The position numbers and the translations under genes were made by a program. Under the pieces are notes generated by a model, which was given only the letters and a program-made list of their open reading frames with translations, did no database searches and was not told where the DNA came from. This document shows positions 26,013 through 37,782 of a stretch of 64,000 bases of DNA, one piece after another (the stretch's first letter is position 1; each line of letters begins with the position of its first letter). Source of the DNA: Stieleria varia (GTDB taxonomy: Bacteria > Planctomycetota > Planctomycetia > Pirellulales > Pirellulaceae); contig NZ_CP151726.1 of NCBI RefSeq assembly GCF_038443385.1, positions 5,208,001 to 5,272,000 of the forward strand. The letters are read 5' to 3'.

Positions 26013-28041
26013 GGTACGACTGCATGATCGGACCGGACTTGATGCCGGACAGTTCACTCCAGCCGTCGTTCGCGATGGTTGCTCCCAATTGTGTGACTTG
26101 TCGATAGTCCGCATCGCTGGGGGCTCGACCGGTCAGCTTGCCACGTAGCTCTCGGCAAACCGTGTCGGCCGCTGCCCTCGTGACTGGATCCTTGACTTCT
26201 GCCGCGTACAACGCTGTGACCAACATGGTGACGGCGTTCTGCACACGCAAGGACAAAGCCGACATGCGGCATTGACGATCCGCAAGCTTCAGTTGATGCC
26301 GGCGCATCGTTGAACTGATCTCCATCGCACTGCGCGACAAGAGATCTTGCGCAAACCGTACATGACCATTCAGTTCGTTGGTGAAGTCGCCGGAGCCGCC
26401 CGACACGGTCGACCATGACGAACCCATTATCATGCGTTTACCGTACCAACTGCCGTATTTCATCATCGGCCCACGCAACGCCCACAGGTGCGCCGGATTG
26501 ATCAGGCTGGGTTGACGCACTCCCAGATCGTTCAGCGTGCGACCGATCGGTTCAAAGTACTGCTTGCCGTGCGCCTTAACGAGCGACTTAAAGAATGCCA
26601 TCGCCAGCATCTCTCCTTCGCCCTCATAAATGCACGGAGCCAAGAAGTCGTGCACGTTGTCGCCAAACAAGTGTCCGTGCAGAAAGGAACGGCCACCGTG
26701 GGTCTTCATGAACAGCTCGATCGCGGCTTCCTTTTGCGACTCGCTGCCGAAGATCTTGGCGATGATGCATTCCATCTCCCCGCGGTATCCTTGATCGAGC
26801 AAGTTCGCGCACCAGTGGGTCAACGCATCGCAGGCGACGATCAAACCGGCCATGCGACCGACGCGGCGACGCACCAGTTCGCGTTGATCGATCGACTGAC
26901 CGTACGTCTTTCGAAACTGTGCCCAAGGCAACATTTCCGCTAACATCCATCGCATCGCTCCGGCCGCGTTGGCACACAAGGAAACACGTCCGAGATTCAA
27001 TCCGTGATAGGCGATCGTCAGCCCGTCTCCCCGCATCGGCTGTAGCAAGTTCTCGGCCGGGACGCGGAAATTCTTGAACACTAACGCGTTGTTGTGTGCG
27101 TGACGCAGCGCGTACAGGCCGTAGCTGTCGATGTGAAAGGTTTCCGTGTCGGTAGCTGGCAGCTCGGCGATCAACACCGCCGGCCGTCCATCGATCTTGC
27201 AAACCAGCCCGATCGTTCGCCCATAAGTCGCATTGGTGATGAAAAGCTTTTTGCCGTTGACGACGTATTCATCTCCGTCGCGAACTGCCGTGGTCTTCAG
27301 CGCGGTCAAGTCGCTGCCGGCGCCGGGTTCGGTCAACGCGAACGCGGAGAGACGTGATCCGTCGGCCAGCCCAGGCAGCAAGCGTTCCTTTTGGTCGTCC
27401 GTGCCGAATGATCGAACGGGATCAACGGCGCCGATGCAACCGTGGACGGACGCCAAGCCTGCCACTGTCGGATCGACCGTCGCCATTCGCGTTATCATTC
27501 TGGCAAAATCACGCATGGTCGCGCCGCTACCACCGTATTGAGGGCTGACCAGCAATCCCCAGTAACCCGCATCGGCCAAGTCCATCATGACTTCGTCGGT
27601 GATCTTGCCCGCTGAGTTGAACAATGTCCCTCGGTCGCGATGCATCCGAGTGATTTCGACACTGCGATCGATCACACGTTGCACGGCTTCACTGGGCAAC
27701 GACAAGCTCGGTCGAAACGTTTCCGTGTCGACGCGACGATCCCAGACAGCACGGTGAATCGGGCTGCTGACCGTTTGATACTTGGTCGCAAACAAATCTT
27801 CCACTTGATCGTCCGCGGTGTCCAAGACGCCCGTTCGCTTGGCTTCCTCTTCCGACGCACCGCCAAGACGCAACGCGACTTCGGCGAACGACTCAGGACC
27901 ACTGGAGCGAACCACGTCGTCCGTTGCCCCATTATCGGATGGCAACGTGGTGTCCGTGGATACCGGTTGTTCTTTGGTGTGACCGGTGACCAAGACGCTG
28001 TCGTCGTTGAGCGGCGTGTTGTGATTGATGTCAGTACTCAT
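25987..28041 (-). CDS. Acyl-CoA dehydrogenase, long form
   Basis: The 684-residue FAD enzyme oxidises acyl-CoA to 2-enoyl-CoA. A roughly 115-residue N-terminal extension precedes the catalytic domain and is polar in its first 50 residues. FAD/substrate motifs include A-F-A-L-T-E-P-G-A-G-S-D (about 232-243), and the likely catalytic base Glu lies in Y-E-G-E-G-E-M-L. The C-terminal roughly 190 residues (after about 490) are an extra helical domain like that of long-chain acyl-CoA dehydrogenases. AGGAGAG, 8 bases before ATG 28041, is a good ribosome-binding site and fixes the start. It lies 66 bases behind the FadJ-type gene. Its last seven residues and stop codon come from a REP unit. Confidence 0.92.
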   Translation of the reverse strand: MSTDINHNTPLNDDSVLVTGHTKEQPVSTDTTLPSDNGATDDVVRSSGPESFAEVALRLGGASEEEAKRTGVLDTADDQVEDLFATKYQTVSSPIHRAVWDRRVDTETFRPSLSLPSEAVQRVIDRSVEITRMHRDRGTLFNSAGKITDEVMMDLADAGYWGLLVSPQYGGSGATMRDFARMITRMATVDPTVAGLASVHGCIGAVDPVRSFGTDDQKERLLPGLADGSRLSAFALTEPGAGSDLTALKTTAVRDGDEYVVNGKKLFITNATYGRTIGLVCKIDGRPAVLIAELPATDTETFHIDSYGLYALRHAHNNALVFKNFRVPAENLLQPMRGDGLTIAYHGLNLGRVSLCANAAGAMRWMLAEMLPWAQFRKTYGQSIDQRELVRRRVGRMAGLIVACDALTHWCANLLDQGYRGEMECIIAKIFGSESQKEAAIELFMKTHGGRSFLHGHLFGDNVHDFLAPCIYEGEGEMLAMAFFKSLVKAHGKQYFEPIGRTLNDLGVRQPSLINPAHLWALRGPMMKYGSWYGKRMIMGSSWSTVSGGSGDFTNELNGHVRFAQDLLSRSAMEISSTMRRHQLKLADRQCRMSALSLRVQNAVTMLVTALYAAEVKDPVTRAAADTVCRELRGKLTGRAPSDADYRQVTQLGATIANDGWSELSGIKSGPIMQSYPSTSGFPA

Positions 28042-28107
28042 TGTTACTCTCCTGTTTGTGAAAACTCACTGCCCCAGTTCGTCAGCCGGAATCGTCGCTT
28101 CAATGCA

Positions 28108-30299
28108 TCATGGTTTTGCCGTTGCTGGTTGCTTGCTGAGACTGGTCGCCAAAAAACGCTGTCCACTGCCCGCCATTGCGATCAATGACTCGGGAGGACT
28201 GAACCGTGGTCCGTGGATCGACCGGAGGATTTTCATGTTGCCCATTACACGATCCGCACCGATCGAATCGATGACGGACAGCGGTCCGCCTCGATGCGGC
28301 GCAAAACCGGTGCCAAGAACCATCGCCAGATCGATCGCCCAAGCGTCTGCGACCACGTGCTCCTCCAAACAGCGGACCGATTCGGCCAACATCGGGTAGA
28401 CCAAACGACGTTGCGTGTCATCCAGTGAATCGCCAGGGAATCCTCCAGGAATGGTGGCGGGCATCACTCGCCTCGACTTCTGTTGCGTTACCGCAACGCG
28501 TTTGCGTTTCTCGTGGTAGTCGTAAAATCCGACCTTGGTTTTCTTGCCCAAGTGGCCGCGATCCACCATCGTTTGCAACGTGTCGATCACCGCCGAAGCA
28601 TCGGGCAGCACGCTTTGCAATCCACCGGCAACGTGCAGTGCCACGTCCAAGCCGACTTGATCCAACAATTCAAGTGGTCCCATCGGCATGCCAAAACGCT
28701 TGACCGCACGATCGATCGACTCGACACTGTGACCTTCGGCGACCATCCGGATCGCTTCGCCCAAATAAGGAAACAACACGCGGTTGACCAGGAACCCGGG
28801 TGAATCGTTCGTCACGATCGGTGTCTTGCCGAGTGCACGCACCAGTGTGACCAATCGGGCAACGGTCGCCTCGGAGGTTGTTGGTCCACGGACGATCTCG
28901 ACCAACTCCATCGCGTGAACGGGATTGAAGAAGTGCAATCCGGCGAAATTGTCCGGTCGTTGCAGGCCTTTACTCATCTCGGCGACGCTGAGCGACGATG
29001 TGTTGGTCGCCAAAATGCAATGCTTTGCCACCATCGGCTCCAGATCACCCAGCACTCGTTGTTTGACATCCATTCGTTCCACGACGGCTTCGACGATCAA
29101 GTCCGCGTCGGCCAAGTCGACTTGCAGAGCCGTCACAGAAACCTTGGAACGCAGGTCAACGCGTTGCCCGTCATCGAAACGCTTGCGATCGGCGTACTCG
29201 TCGATCATCCGGTCCACGTTCACACGTGCCTTCTCCGCGGTCGCCGCATCGATTTCTTTGAGGCAGACCGAGTATCCGCGGGTTGCGGCGAGCTGTCCGA
29301 TGCCAGCGCCCATCGCACCGGCGCCGACCACGCCGACCTTGCGAATCGGCAATTCCATTACCGCACGCGTCTCGCCTGGCGTCCACGTCCGTGGATTTCG
29401 AGCGGACTCGCGGGCAAAGAACAGTCTCAGCAGTTGTCGGCACGTCGGTGTGGCCAGCAGCTTGATGAACTCACTTCGCTCGGTATCAAACCCGCTGCGG
29501 TCCCCTCGATAGCCGTCGGAAATTGCGTCGATTGCCGAGCTCAAAGCTGGATAATGATCCGCGTGTTTCGCAATGCTCCGTCGAGCTGTCTTGAGGATGT
29601 AGCGGCGGCCCATCGACGTGGAATCGATCAGCCTGCTGAACCAACGTCGCACGATACGTTGACGCGGTTTCTTACCCGTCGCCAACAGGTGCGCAAACGC
29701 GTTGACTTCTTCGGTCCAATTCTCTGGCTTGATCGCGCGATCGACCAGTCCCATCCGCGCCGCGCGTCCCGCATCGACCTGAGTCCCCTGCAGGATCATC
29801 TTCAGACCGGCGGCCAAGCCGACACGAGCCGGCAAACGTTGCGTGCCTCCCCAGCCTGGGATCAAGCCGAGTTTGATTTCCGGTAATCCGATTTTGGTGC
29901 TGCTGTTGTCGCGGGCTAATCGATGGTCACATGCGAGTGCCCACTCCAAGCCGCCACCGAGGCAGGGCCCGTGCAGCACCGCGACCGTTTTCATTCGCAG
30001 ACGTTCAATGCGTGCAAAGAGCGATTGCCCTGCCACCAGCAACGCTTCGGCTTGCTCGGGCGATTGGATCGATTCAATGATGGCGATGTCGGCGCCGGCC
30101 AGGAACCCGCTTTCCTTGCCGCTTTCGAACAGGACGACGGAGGCGGTGACGTTTTCCTCCAGGTCGGAAACGATTCTTTCCAGCTCGGTCATCACGTCGT
30201 GCTGCAGAACGTTCATCGGCCGATTGGGCACGTCGAGTACCACATGGCAGATCGCGCCGACTTCCGTCACGGTAAAGTTCTTGTAGTCATGAGCGTTCA

Positions 30300-30300
<1 letters not shown>
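28108..30300 (-). CDS. fadJ: Bifunctional enoyl-CoA hydratase/3-hydroxyacyl-CoA dehydrogenase (FadJ/FadB type)
   Basis: The 730-residue protein catalyses two consecutive beta-oxidation steps. The start at 30300 (MNAHDYKNFTV) drops 89 residues of non-homologous sequence from the longest frame, and the ATG overlaps the thiolase stop (TGATG). The N-terminal crotonase domain (about 1-190) includes H-G-P-C-L-G-G-G-L-E-W-A, with oxyanion-hole glycines. The dehydrogenase domain starts with the NAD-binding V-G-A-G-A-M-G-A-G-I at about 323, and the catalytic histidine lies in F-F-N-P-V-H-A-M-E (His about 463). The C-terminal 3HCDH domain ends the protein. It forms the trifunctional partner of the upstream thiolase. 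Confidence 0.95.
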
Positions 30301-31602
<1,302 letters not shown>

Positions 31603-31610
<8 letters not shown>

Positions 31611-33423
31611 CTTGAGATCCTCCTGGCGCGGCGACACTCGATTCCGCCGACTCGCTGGCTTCCCTCAGCTTTCGGCGGATGACTTTGCCGAGAAAGTTTC
31701 TTGGCAAATCGTTTGAACATGCGGTGTACTTCCGGGGACGCTTGTGCTTGGACAGCGATTTCTCGCAGTGAGCACGCAACGCGGCTTCATCCATTTCCTC
31801 GCCAGGTTCCATGACCACGTACGCCGAAACGATTTCCCCGCGTTGGGGATCCTTTTCGCCGATCACGGCCGCGTCACGCACGCCCGCGAAGTCTTTCAAC
31901 TTCGCTTCGACTTCTTTGGGATACACGTTGAACCCGGAGGTGATGATGAGGTCTTTCTTTCGACCGACGATGCTGTAGTAGCCGTCGGGATGGCGGACCG
32001 CTAAATCGCCCGTGTACAACCATCCGTCTTGAATGGCTTCGCGAGTTGCCGTCGCATCACCCCAGTATCCCAGCATCACTTGCGGTCCCTTGATCGCCAG
32101 CTCGCCGACCGCCCCCACGGGCATGTCGATCGACAAGTCATTGGGATCTACGATTCGACATTTGGTGTGGGGCAACGGCAAACCGATCACGCCGTAGCGA
32201 GCAGGGCGGAACAAGTGTCCCACGTGCGTGACCGGAGAGGCTTCGCTCAAACCGAATCCCTCCACGATCAACGCGTTGGAGTGCTTGCCGAACTCGATCG
32301 CCGTGGCCGGGTCGAGGGATGCGCCCCCCGAGATCACCCATCGCAACGAATCCAACCTGGTAGGATGGGAGGCCAAGTGTGCGTTCATCGCGACGAGCAT
32401 CGCCGGCACGGCGTGCATCACCGACGGTTGGTGCGTTTCGATCAGTCGGATGACTTGCGCGGTATTGAATCGATGATGCATCACCAAGGTTGCCCCCATC
32501 ATCGCGCCGCCCATCAACGTTGCGGACATGCCGTAACTGTGAAAGAAAGGTAGCACCGCTAGCATCTTTTCGATGCCAAACGAACGCTTCGTCCACACGT
32601 ACTGTTGCCATGCGTTGGCGACCAAGTTCGTGTGGCTGAGAGTCACGGCTTTGGGTTGCCCCGTCGTCCCGCCGGTGGGCAGAATGAATGCCGGATCGCC
32701 AGCCGGGTCGATGTTGATCGGTTGCCAAGCCCGATCGATTTCATCCATTTGTTCCCAAAACCATCCAATGGTGTTCTCCGCCGTATTGCTACGTTGACTG
32801 AACCATTGGTAACCGCGTTTGAGCAAGTATCCGATTTGCTCGTGCGCAGCCAAGTGTTTACGAATGGAAACCAACAGCGTTGTGCGATTTTGTTTCGCGT
32901 TACTCTTGGCTCCGTCGTCCAGCAAACTGGTCAACAAGTCCAACGCAATCACGAATCGACAACGAGTGGATTTCAGCATCGCGCTGATTTCGCTTGAGAC
33001 CATCAATGGGCTGAGCGCCAGCACAACGCCCCCGGCCCGCCAGATCCCGTTTGCCGCGATGGCAAACTCAGGAACATTGGGCAATAGGATCGCAACGCGA
33101 TCACCCGGGCGTACGCCTAGCCGTTGCAGCATGGCCGCACATCGGATCGAGTCCGCGTTGAGGTCTCGAAAAGTAAATTGCGTTTCACCGTACTGAACGG
33201 CGACACGATCGGGCAATTGCTCGGCCGCGTGCTGCAAGACGCCAAAACACGGTACGTTTCGGTAGCTCGACAGACCGCTCGCTCGAACCGACGACCGCTT
33301 GGGAGAGGACTGCCGCAAGGCATCCATCATTTGCGAAGCGATAGCGGTGTCATGATGAACGGATTCATCATGAATGGGGGAACGTGCGTTTCCATCGCCC
33401 CCGCTCGGGTTCGAATTCAACAT
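31603..33423 (-). CDS. fadD: Long-chain acyl-CoA ligase (FadD-like, AMP-forming)
   Basis: The 606-residue ANL enzyme activates fatty acids to acyl-CoA. ATG 33423 is chosen because GGGAGGT lies about 7 bases upstream; the longer frame adds 58 residues without homology. The ANL phosphate loop is ILPTGGTTGQPKA (about 250), followed by the adenine/acyl motif (VEGFGLSEASPV) and the hinge-domain motifs Y-T-G-D-L-A and S-I-V-G-R-K-K-D-L-I-I-T-S-G-F-N-V-Y-P-K-E-V. It is the first gene of the coupled fad run: ligase, thiolase, FadJ, then acyl-CoA dehydrogenase. Its N-terminal ~35 residues are polar and disordered. Confidence 0.93.
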
Positions 33424-33917
33424 CGCGAGACCTCCCTTCGTCGGCGCTCGTGCGCCGAAGGTGGCCCGGTGAGGGGGTTCCGTCTCGCTCGCGGGTTTCC
33501 ATTGCGAGACCGGACTGTGGTGGTGAACCGAAACGGAACCCCTCAGTGGTTGATTAGCACGCCTATCGGACGACGTGGGGCAGCTTGCCGCTGCCACTGC
33601 CTTGCAGTCCAGGAAGATCGATCAAACCGGGCCATGGTCAATGTCCCTGTCATGCACTCGATTATACGCCAATGTCCAGCTAGCGTGAACTGAAATCCCG
33701 CCAAAAACCTATAAAGGCAATTTCTCTACCCTTGTCGGTTTGCCGTCATCGCGGTTCTGTTTGACGCGTGGTCTGGGCTGATCAAAATCTGGGGTTGTGG
33801 CACTGTGTCGCTACGCAAGTTTCTGTCACCTCTCCCGGCACAGCTGGAGAGGTGGCAGTCATGAGACTCGGCTCAGCTCGTTTGGTTTGTGTTTGCGCGG
33901 ATGGTGGTGTTCGTTTT

Positions 33918-33963
33918 CGACTTGGAAAGTCGAACGACAATCGTCGCTCGACTTTCCAAGTCG
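33918..33963. repeat. Perfect 15-bp inverted repeat
   Basis: cgacttggaaagtcg at 33918-33932 opposes cgactttccaagtcg at 33949-33963, loop aacgacaatcgtcgct. It is part of the repeat cluster between fadD and the OleC-like gene. Confidence 0.85.
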
Positions 33964-34084
33964 ATAGCGTGCCCCGTCAAGCGTTTTGCGATTCCCAATC
34001 ATTGACTTGCTCAGACAGGCCCACCGCCCTCGCATTCGCCTAAGCGAGACGTCACCCCAAGTTCGTTGGGGGAGGTGACACGGG

Positions 34085-34142
34085 TTTTGGTTTTGCATGT
34101 TTTGTTCCGCGAAGCTCCTTCCGTCGAGCTTGTCTCGGCGGA
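34085..34142 (+). repeat. 58-bp dispersed repeat, copy 2
   Basis: Identical to 7401-7458 over all 58 bases, in the same orientation, again in gene-free sequence. Confidence 0.85.
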
Positions 34143-34181
34143 AGCAAGAAAAAAACAACACCAAACTTTGAGCGGTCCAAG

Positions 34182-35867
34182 CTAAGCGTCGCCGGCGAGC
34201 TCGTTGGCGAGCTGTTCTCGAAAGATTTTGCTGTTGTGGCGAATGTCCACCGGTAGTGGAGAATCACGCACGATGATTTCGTCGATCCGCATGGTCAGCG
34301 GATTGCGTTTGGCCAAGTCCAGCAACTCGGCGACCAGTTCACTGCGCTGCGCATCGGTTTGTGGCAATCGGTCTGGATAGGTTTCTACCATGACGACCGG
34401 TTTTTGATTGGGTCGCTGGCCGCGTGGCACCAAGGCGCTTCGGTACACCGCTGGATGTGCGTTGAAGATCGCTTCGCAGGGAACGCTGAACCAAGTCTTG
34501 TTGCCGTCAACCACGCGATGAGCTTTTCTGCCACAGAACCAAAATCGGTTGCCATCATCCAAGTAGCCGACGTCACCCATCCGATGCCACACGCGATCTC
34601 CATCGGCGACTTTGTGAATCGCGTTTTGATCCGCCCGAACAACATACTGTGTCGTCACCATGGGGCCACTGACCATCAACTCACCGATCTTGCCCGTCGG
34701 CAGGATCTGAGCGGACGCGATGTCGGCAATCGGTCCGTCATCGATTGCGATCACGCGCCACTGCACGTCGGGGAATGGCGTGCCCACGCAGACACCTTTG
34801 CCTTTCGCGGCGGCCGGCCCTGTTTCCGCGATGACTTGACGCGACTCGATCGATGCGATCGGCAAGGCTTCGGTTGCACCGTAGGGCGTGTGAATGTCGG
34901 CATCGGGATCGATCAGTTCGCGGAGCCGCAGCATCGTTTCTGCGGGAACCGGAGCGCCGGCGGAGAGCACGCGTTTGAGTGTTGGAAAGGGACGTGGGAC
35001 GTTGTTGTTTGCAGCCCAGCGGACGACGGTGTTCCAAAGTGCCGGTGAACCGAACGCTTGGTCGATCTCCCATTGCTGGCAGGCTTCCACTAATCGCTGC
35101 GGATTCACGTCCGCTGGTCGAGTCGGGTCCATGTCCGGGATCACCGTGGTCACACCCATCACGGCGTCGAACAAACCGAACAATGGAAAGCACGCGAGGT
35201 CTTTGCTGCCGCGATGGATGTCGTAACGCGCGCGGATGCGATCGATTTGCGAATGAAATGTTCCGTGCGTGTAGAGCACGCCCTTGGGTGGACCGGTGCT
35301 GCCGGTGGTGAAGATGATTGCGGCGGGATCACCATCAGTGACGCTCGGCATCGCGACGTCGGTTGAATCCAGTGGCTTTTCGCCGAGCGATTTGATTTGC
35401 GCCAGCGTTTTTCCACCCCAAAACCAGCGACGCCCCACCGTCACGTTCCACCGAGCGTCAGGAAATCGACCACGCAGGACCGAGCGTACGGCTTGCGCTT
35501 TGGGGATTCCCACAAATCCATCTGGTCGAGCGTCCGCCAGGCAGCGAACCAAGTGTTTGCGGCCCATTCCGGGGTCGATCAATACGGACACCACGCCTGC
35601 TTTGAGCAATGCAAAGACGAGCTCAATGAATTGAGCGCTGAACGGGACCAGCATCGCCAGACGCATGCCCGGGCGAACGCCCCAACGCAGCAATCCCCTC
35701 GCGATGGCTTCGCTGGATTCGTCCAAGCTCTGAAAGGTTGTCAGCGAGTAACTTCGATTGCCGTCAGGTTGGGGCGGACCGTCGGGTTGTGCAATGGCGA
35801 TCCCTCCGGGCGTCAATCCGGCGATGGCCCTCAGTCGTGCGGCAACGTTTCGATCCGTAGATGTCAT
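34182..35867 (-). CDS. OleC-like AMP-dependent synthetase (beta-lactone synthetase family)
   Basis: The 561-residue ANL protein matches the OleC subfamily in several hallmark stretches recalled from the family: V-L-I-D-P-G-M-G-R (about 95-103), F-V-G-I-P-K-A, R-R-W-F-W-G-G, P-D-M-D-P-T-R-P, Q-A-F-G-S-P-A-L-W and T-P-Y-G-A-T-E-A-L-P. The phosphate loop FTTGSTGPPKG is at 186-196. Characterised OleC enzymes turn beta-hydroxy acids into beta-lactones in olefin biosynthesis. The usual OleA, OleB and OleD partners are not in the window. Here it is the third gene of a coupled run behind mch and an ATP-grasp gene, with an ATGA overlap (35864-35867), so another substrate is quite possible. Confidence 0.85.
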   Translation of the reverse strand: MTSTDRNVAARLRAIAGLTPGGIAIAQPDGPPQPDGNRSYSLTTFQSLDESSEAIARGLLRWGVRPGMRLAMLVPFSAQFIELVFALLKAGVVSVLIDPGMGRKHLVRCLADARPDGFVGIPKAQAVRSVLRGRFPDARWNVTVGRRWFWGGKTLAQIKSLGEKPLDSTDVAMPSVTDGDPAAIIFTTGSTGPPKGVLYTHGTFHSQIDRIRARYDIHRGSKDLACFPLFGLFDAVMGVTTVIPDMDPTRPADVNPQRLVEACQQWEIDQAFGSPALWNTVVRWAANNNVPRPFPTLKRVLSAGAPVPAETMLRLRELIDPDADIHTPYGATEALPIASIESRQVIAETGPAAAKGKGVCVGTPFPDVQWRVIAIDDGPIADIASAQILPTGKIGELMVSGPMVTTQYVVRADQNAIHKVADGDRVWHRMGDVGYLDDGNRFWFCGRKAHRVVDGNKTWFSVPCEAIFNAHPAVYRSALVPRGQRPNQKPVVMVETYPDRLPQTDAQRSELVAELLDLAKRNPLTMRIDEIIVRDSPLPVDIRHNSKIFREQLANELAGDA

Positions 35868-36787
35868 GAGGAAACCGCCGCGTTTGCATCAGGAACGCAG
35901 GTTTGCTGCAGGGCATGAATGATCCGCTCGGCCAAGTTTTCGTGGATCACACTTTGAGCACCCCGCCAACCTGGAATCGCGTTGACCTCCAACAACATCG
36001 GACCCTGGTCGGAATCGATGAAGTCCACCGATGCAAAGGTCAGTCCGATCCGTTTGGTGATCCGCAACGCTTGTCCTGTCAGTTGTTCGCTGGGCGTGAT
36101 TCGCGAAGGCAAGGCGCCGACGGACACATTGGTGCGAAAGTCGGCGGGATTTTCTCGCCTGATCGCGAACACATCTTCGCCGATCACCAAAAGTCGTGTA
36201 TCACGGCCTCCCGGCAAAACGAATTTCTGAACATAGAAAACGGCATCCAAACGCTCGAGAGTCGCAAACGTGTACCAAGCGAGTTGTTCGTCCGTGATCC
36301 GCATCACCCCGCGTCCTTCGCCGCCAAAGATCGGTTTGACCACGCAGTCGCCGCCGAGTTCGCGAAACGCGTCCATTGCTGCGCGACGCGATTGGACGAC
36401 TCGTGTTGCCGGTACGGCGAAACCCAAGTTTGCGGCAACGGCCAGAGTCGCGAACTTGTCGATCGCAACCTCCAATCCCCGCGGCGAGTTGATGATTGGG
36501 TAACCGGCTGCTGCGTGCGCGTGCAGGATCGCCAGACGAAACGTGATCTGTTCCATCGATCCGGCTGGCATCGTGCGTGTCAAGATCGCGTCGAATTCGC
36601 TCAACCTCCCCGCATCGCAACGCAACTGGACGGGGCTGCGAGAGTCGTTCGACGCATCAATGTCAGACTGCAGCGATTCATAGCTCGCTTGCGAGAGCGA
36701 CACGCCGGCGTGATCGGCCGCGGCGGCGAGTTGATCGAAGTGCCAACCGGGGCCACCGCCCAGCACGAGAAAACGGAAGCCGGTCAT
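35864..36787 (-). CDS. RimK-like ATP-grasp ligase
   Basis: The 307-residue ATP-grasp protein is assigned from MTGFRFLVLGGGPGWHF at 36787; a longer frame would overlap mch by 88 bases. The ATP-binding half contains K-P-I-F-G-G-E-G-R-G-V (about 168-178), and metal-binding residues lie in LLEVNAIPGWRG near the end (Glu and Asn). RimK-type enzymes join an amino acid, often glutamate, to a carboxylate. Its ATG overlaps the mch stop by 4 bases (ATGA), and it is joined by the same kind of overlap to the OleC-like gene. RimK-like genes in other H4MPT clusters are thought to work on the cofactor's tail, so that role is the best guess. Confidence 0.85.
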   Translation of the reverse strand: MTGFRFLVLGGGPGWHFDQLAAAADHAGVSLSQASYESLQSDIDASNDSRSPVQLRCDAGRLSEFDAILTRTMPAGSMEQITFRLAILHAHAAAGYPIINSPRGLEVAIDKFATLAVAANLGFAVPATRVVQSRRAAMDAFRELGGDCVVKPIFGGEGRGVMRITDEQLAWYTFATLERLDAVFYVQKFVLPGGRDTRLLVIGEDVFAIRRENPADFRTNVSVGALPSRITPSEQLTGQALRITKRIGLTFASVDFIDSDQGPMLLEVNAIPGWRGAQSVIHENLAERIIHALQQTCVPDANAAVSS

Positions 36788-37782
36788 GACCCCAACGAAG
36801 CCCTTAACCCGAACGAGGTTCTGAGCACATCGACGTCGAGTTTGCCTGCGGAGAACGTGCGGCCGGAACAAAGGTTGTGGATCGTCACCATCGCGGGACT
36901 GAACAACAATGGGTCGACCTTATAGAAATCGTATTCGTAGTCCTTGAAGATTTGTGCGAAGGGACGCCCGTAGTCGGACGAGGAACAACTGGGGACTTCC
37001 GCGATCAACTCGGCGACTTCCTCATCATCGCACTCCACCCACAAAGTCACGCGGGCTCCGTACAGCATCGCATCGTTGGTTCGTCCGATTCCGGCAACCA
37101 TGTCGCCCGGTTTTGCGGGCGGCGGCAGCGGAGCGAAACCGGTTGCCGAAATGATGGAGGTCACGTCAAACTCCAGTTCGTGCAGTTTGTGCATGGCAGT
37201 TTCGATGCTTCTCGCGACCACTTGGACGCTGCCGGCGATCGAAGTGCTGGGGGCAATCGCCAGAGAGATTTTATCAGGCGATACACCACAGTCTTTGGCG
37301 ATCAACGCGATGGCCGATGCACTGGGATACTTGTCCGACTCCAAGACTCCCACTGCATGTTCGCTCGGTTCGGTAAGCCCCAGTTCAGTCAGCACCGGTT
37401 CTTTGCCCCTCAGCAAACGCATCGGGCCGCTGCCCATGGCAAAGAAATCGTCGGTCTGAATCGGCCACCCTGCGTACTGGCATCCGAGGCAGGAGATCAG
37501 TGGATTGTCGGTGTGAACGAACACACCGTTTTCAACGGCGAATGTGCCGGGGTCGCAGGGAGTGATGCTCACGTCGGCTTCACCGCCCATGCAGATTTTG
37601 GCCAACAGGAGTCCAGCGGCAAGCGAACCGGGGCGATTGATGCCGGCGTCCAGCAGCGTCGCACCTTCGACCGACGCCACGCATGTGCCGCGAATCGCAT
37701 TGTCAGACGGGCTGCGGGGGATCCATCGGGCGGCTCGTGAATTGATGGACAGCATCTGCGACTCATTCGGGTTGGCATTCAT
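36784..37782 (-). CDS. mch: Methenyltetrahydromethanopterin cyclohydrolase
   Basis: The 332-residue enzyme hydrolyses methenyl-H4MPT to formyl-H4MPT, a step in formaldehyde oxidation or one-carbon transfer in methylotrophs, methanogens and many planctomycetes. Family features seen are D-A-G-I-N-R-P-G-S-L-A-A-G-L-L-L-A (about 46-62), I-S-C-L-G-C-Q-Y-A-G-W (about 95-105), M-G-S-G-P-M-R-L-L-R-G-K-E (about 115-127) and the C-terminal SSSDYGRPFAQIFKDYEYDFY. The length fits. It is the first gene of the coupled mch, ATP-grasp, OleC-like run. No fae, fhc or mtd genes lie within the window, so the rest of the pathway must be elsewhere. A Met at codon 10 is an alternative start. Confidence 0.92.
   Translation of the reverse strand: MNANPNESQMLSINSRAARWIPRSPSDNAIRGTCVASVEGATLLDAGINRPGSLAAGLLLAKICMGGEADVSITPCDPGTFAVENGVFVHTDNPLISCLGCQYAGWPIQTDDFFAMGSGPMRLLRGKEPVLTELGLTEPSEHAVGVLESDKYPSASAIALIAKDCGVSPDKISLAIAPSTSIAGSVQVVARSIETAMHKLHELEFDVTSIISATGFAPLPPPAKPGDMVAGIGRTNDAMLYGARVTLWVECDDEEVAELIAEVPSCSSSDYGRPFAQIFKDYEYDFYKVDPLLFSPAMVTIHNLCSGRTFSAGKLDVDVLRTSFGLRASLGS

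Larger units (their letters stand above)
33424..34181. other. Intergenic region upstream of the fad cluster
   Basis: 758 bases between the OleC-like gene and the fadD start, both on the minus strand; it must hold the fad promoter. It contains a perfect 15-bp-arm hairpin (33918-33932 with 33949-33963, cgacttggaaagtcg) and the 58-bp repeat copy (34085-34142). No gene is supportable. Confidence 0.65.

Noticed and set aside
28915-29886. Long plus-strand frame opposite fadJ
   Set aside because: Shadow of the codon-biased fadJ gene. Arg/His/Gln-rich sequence with no motif.
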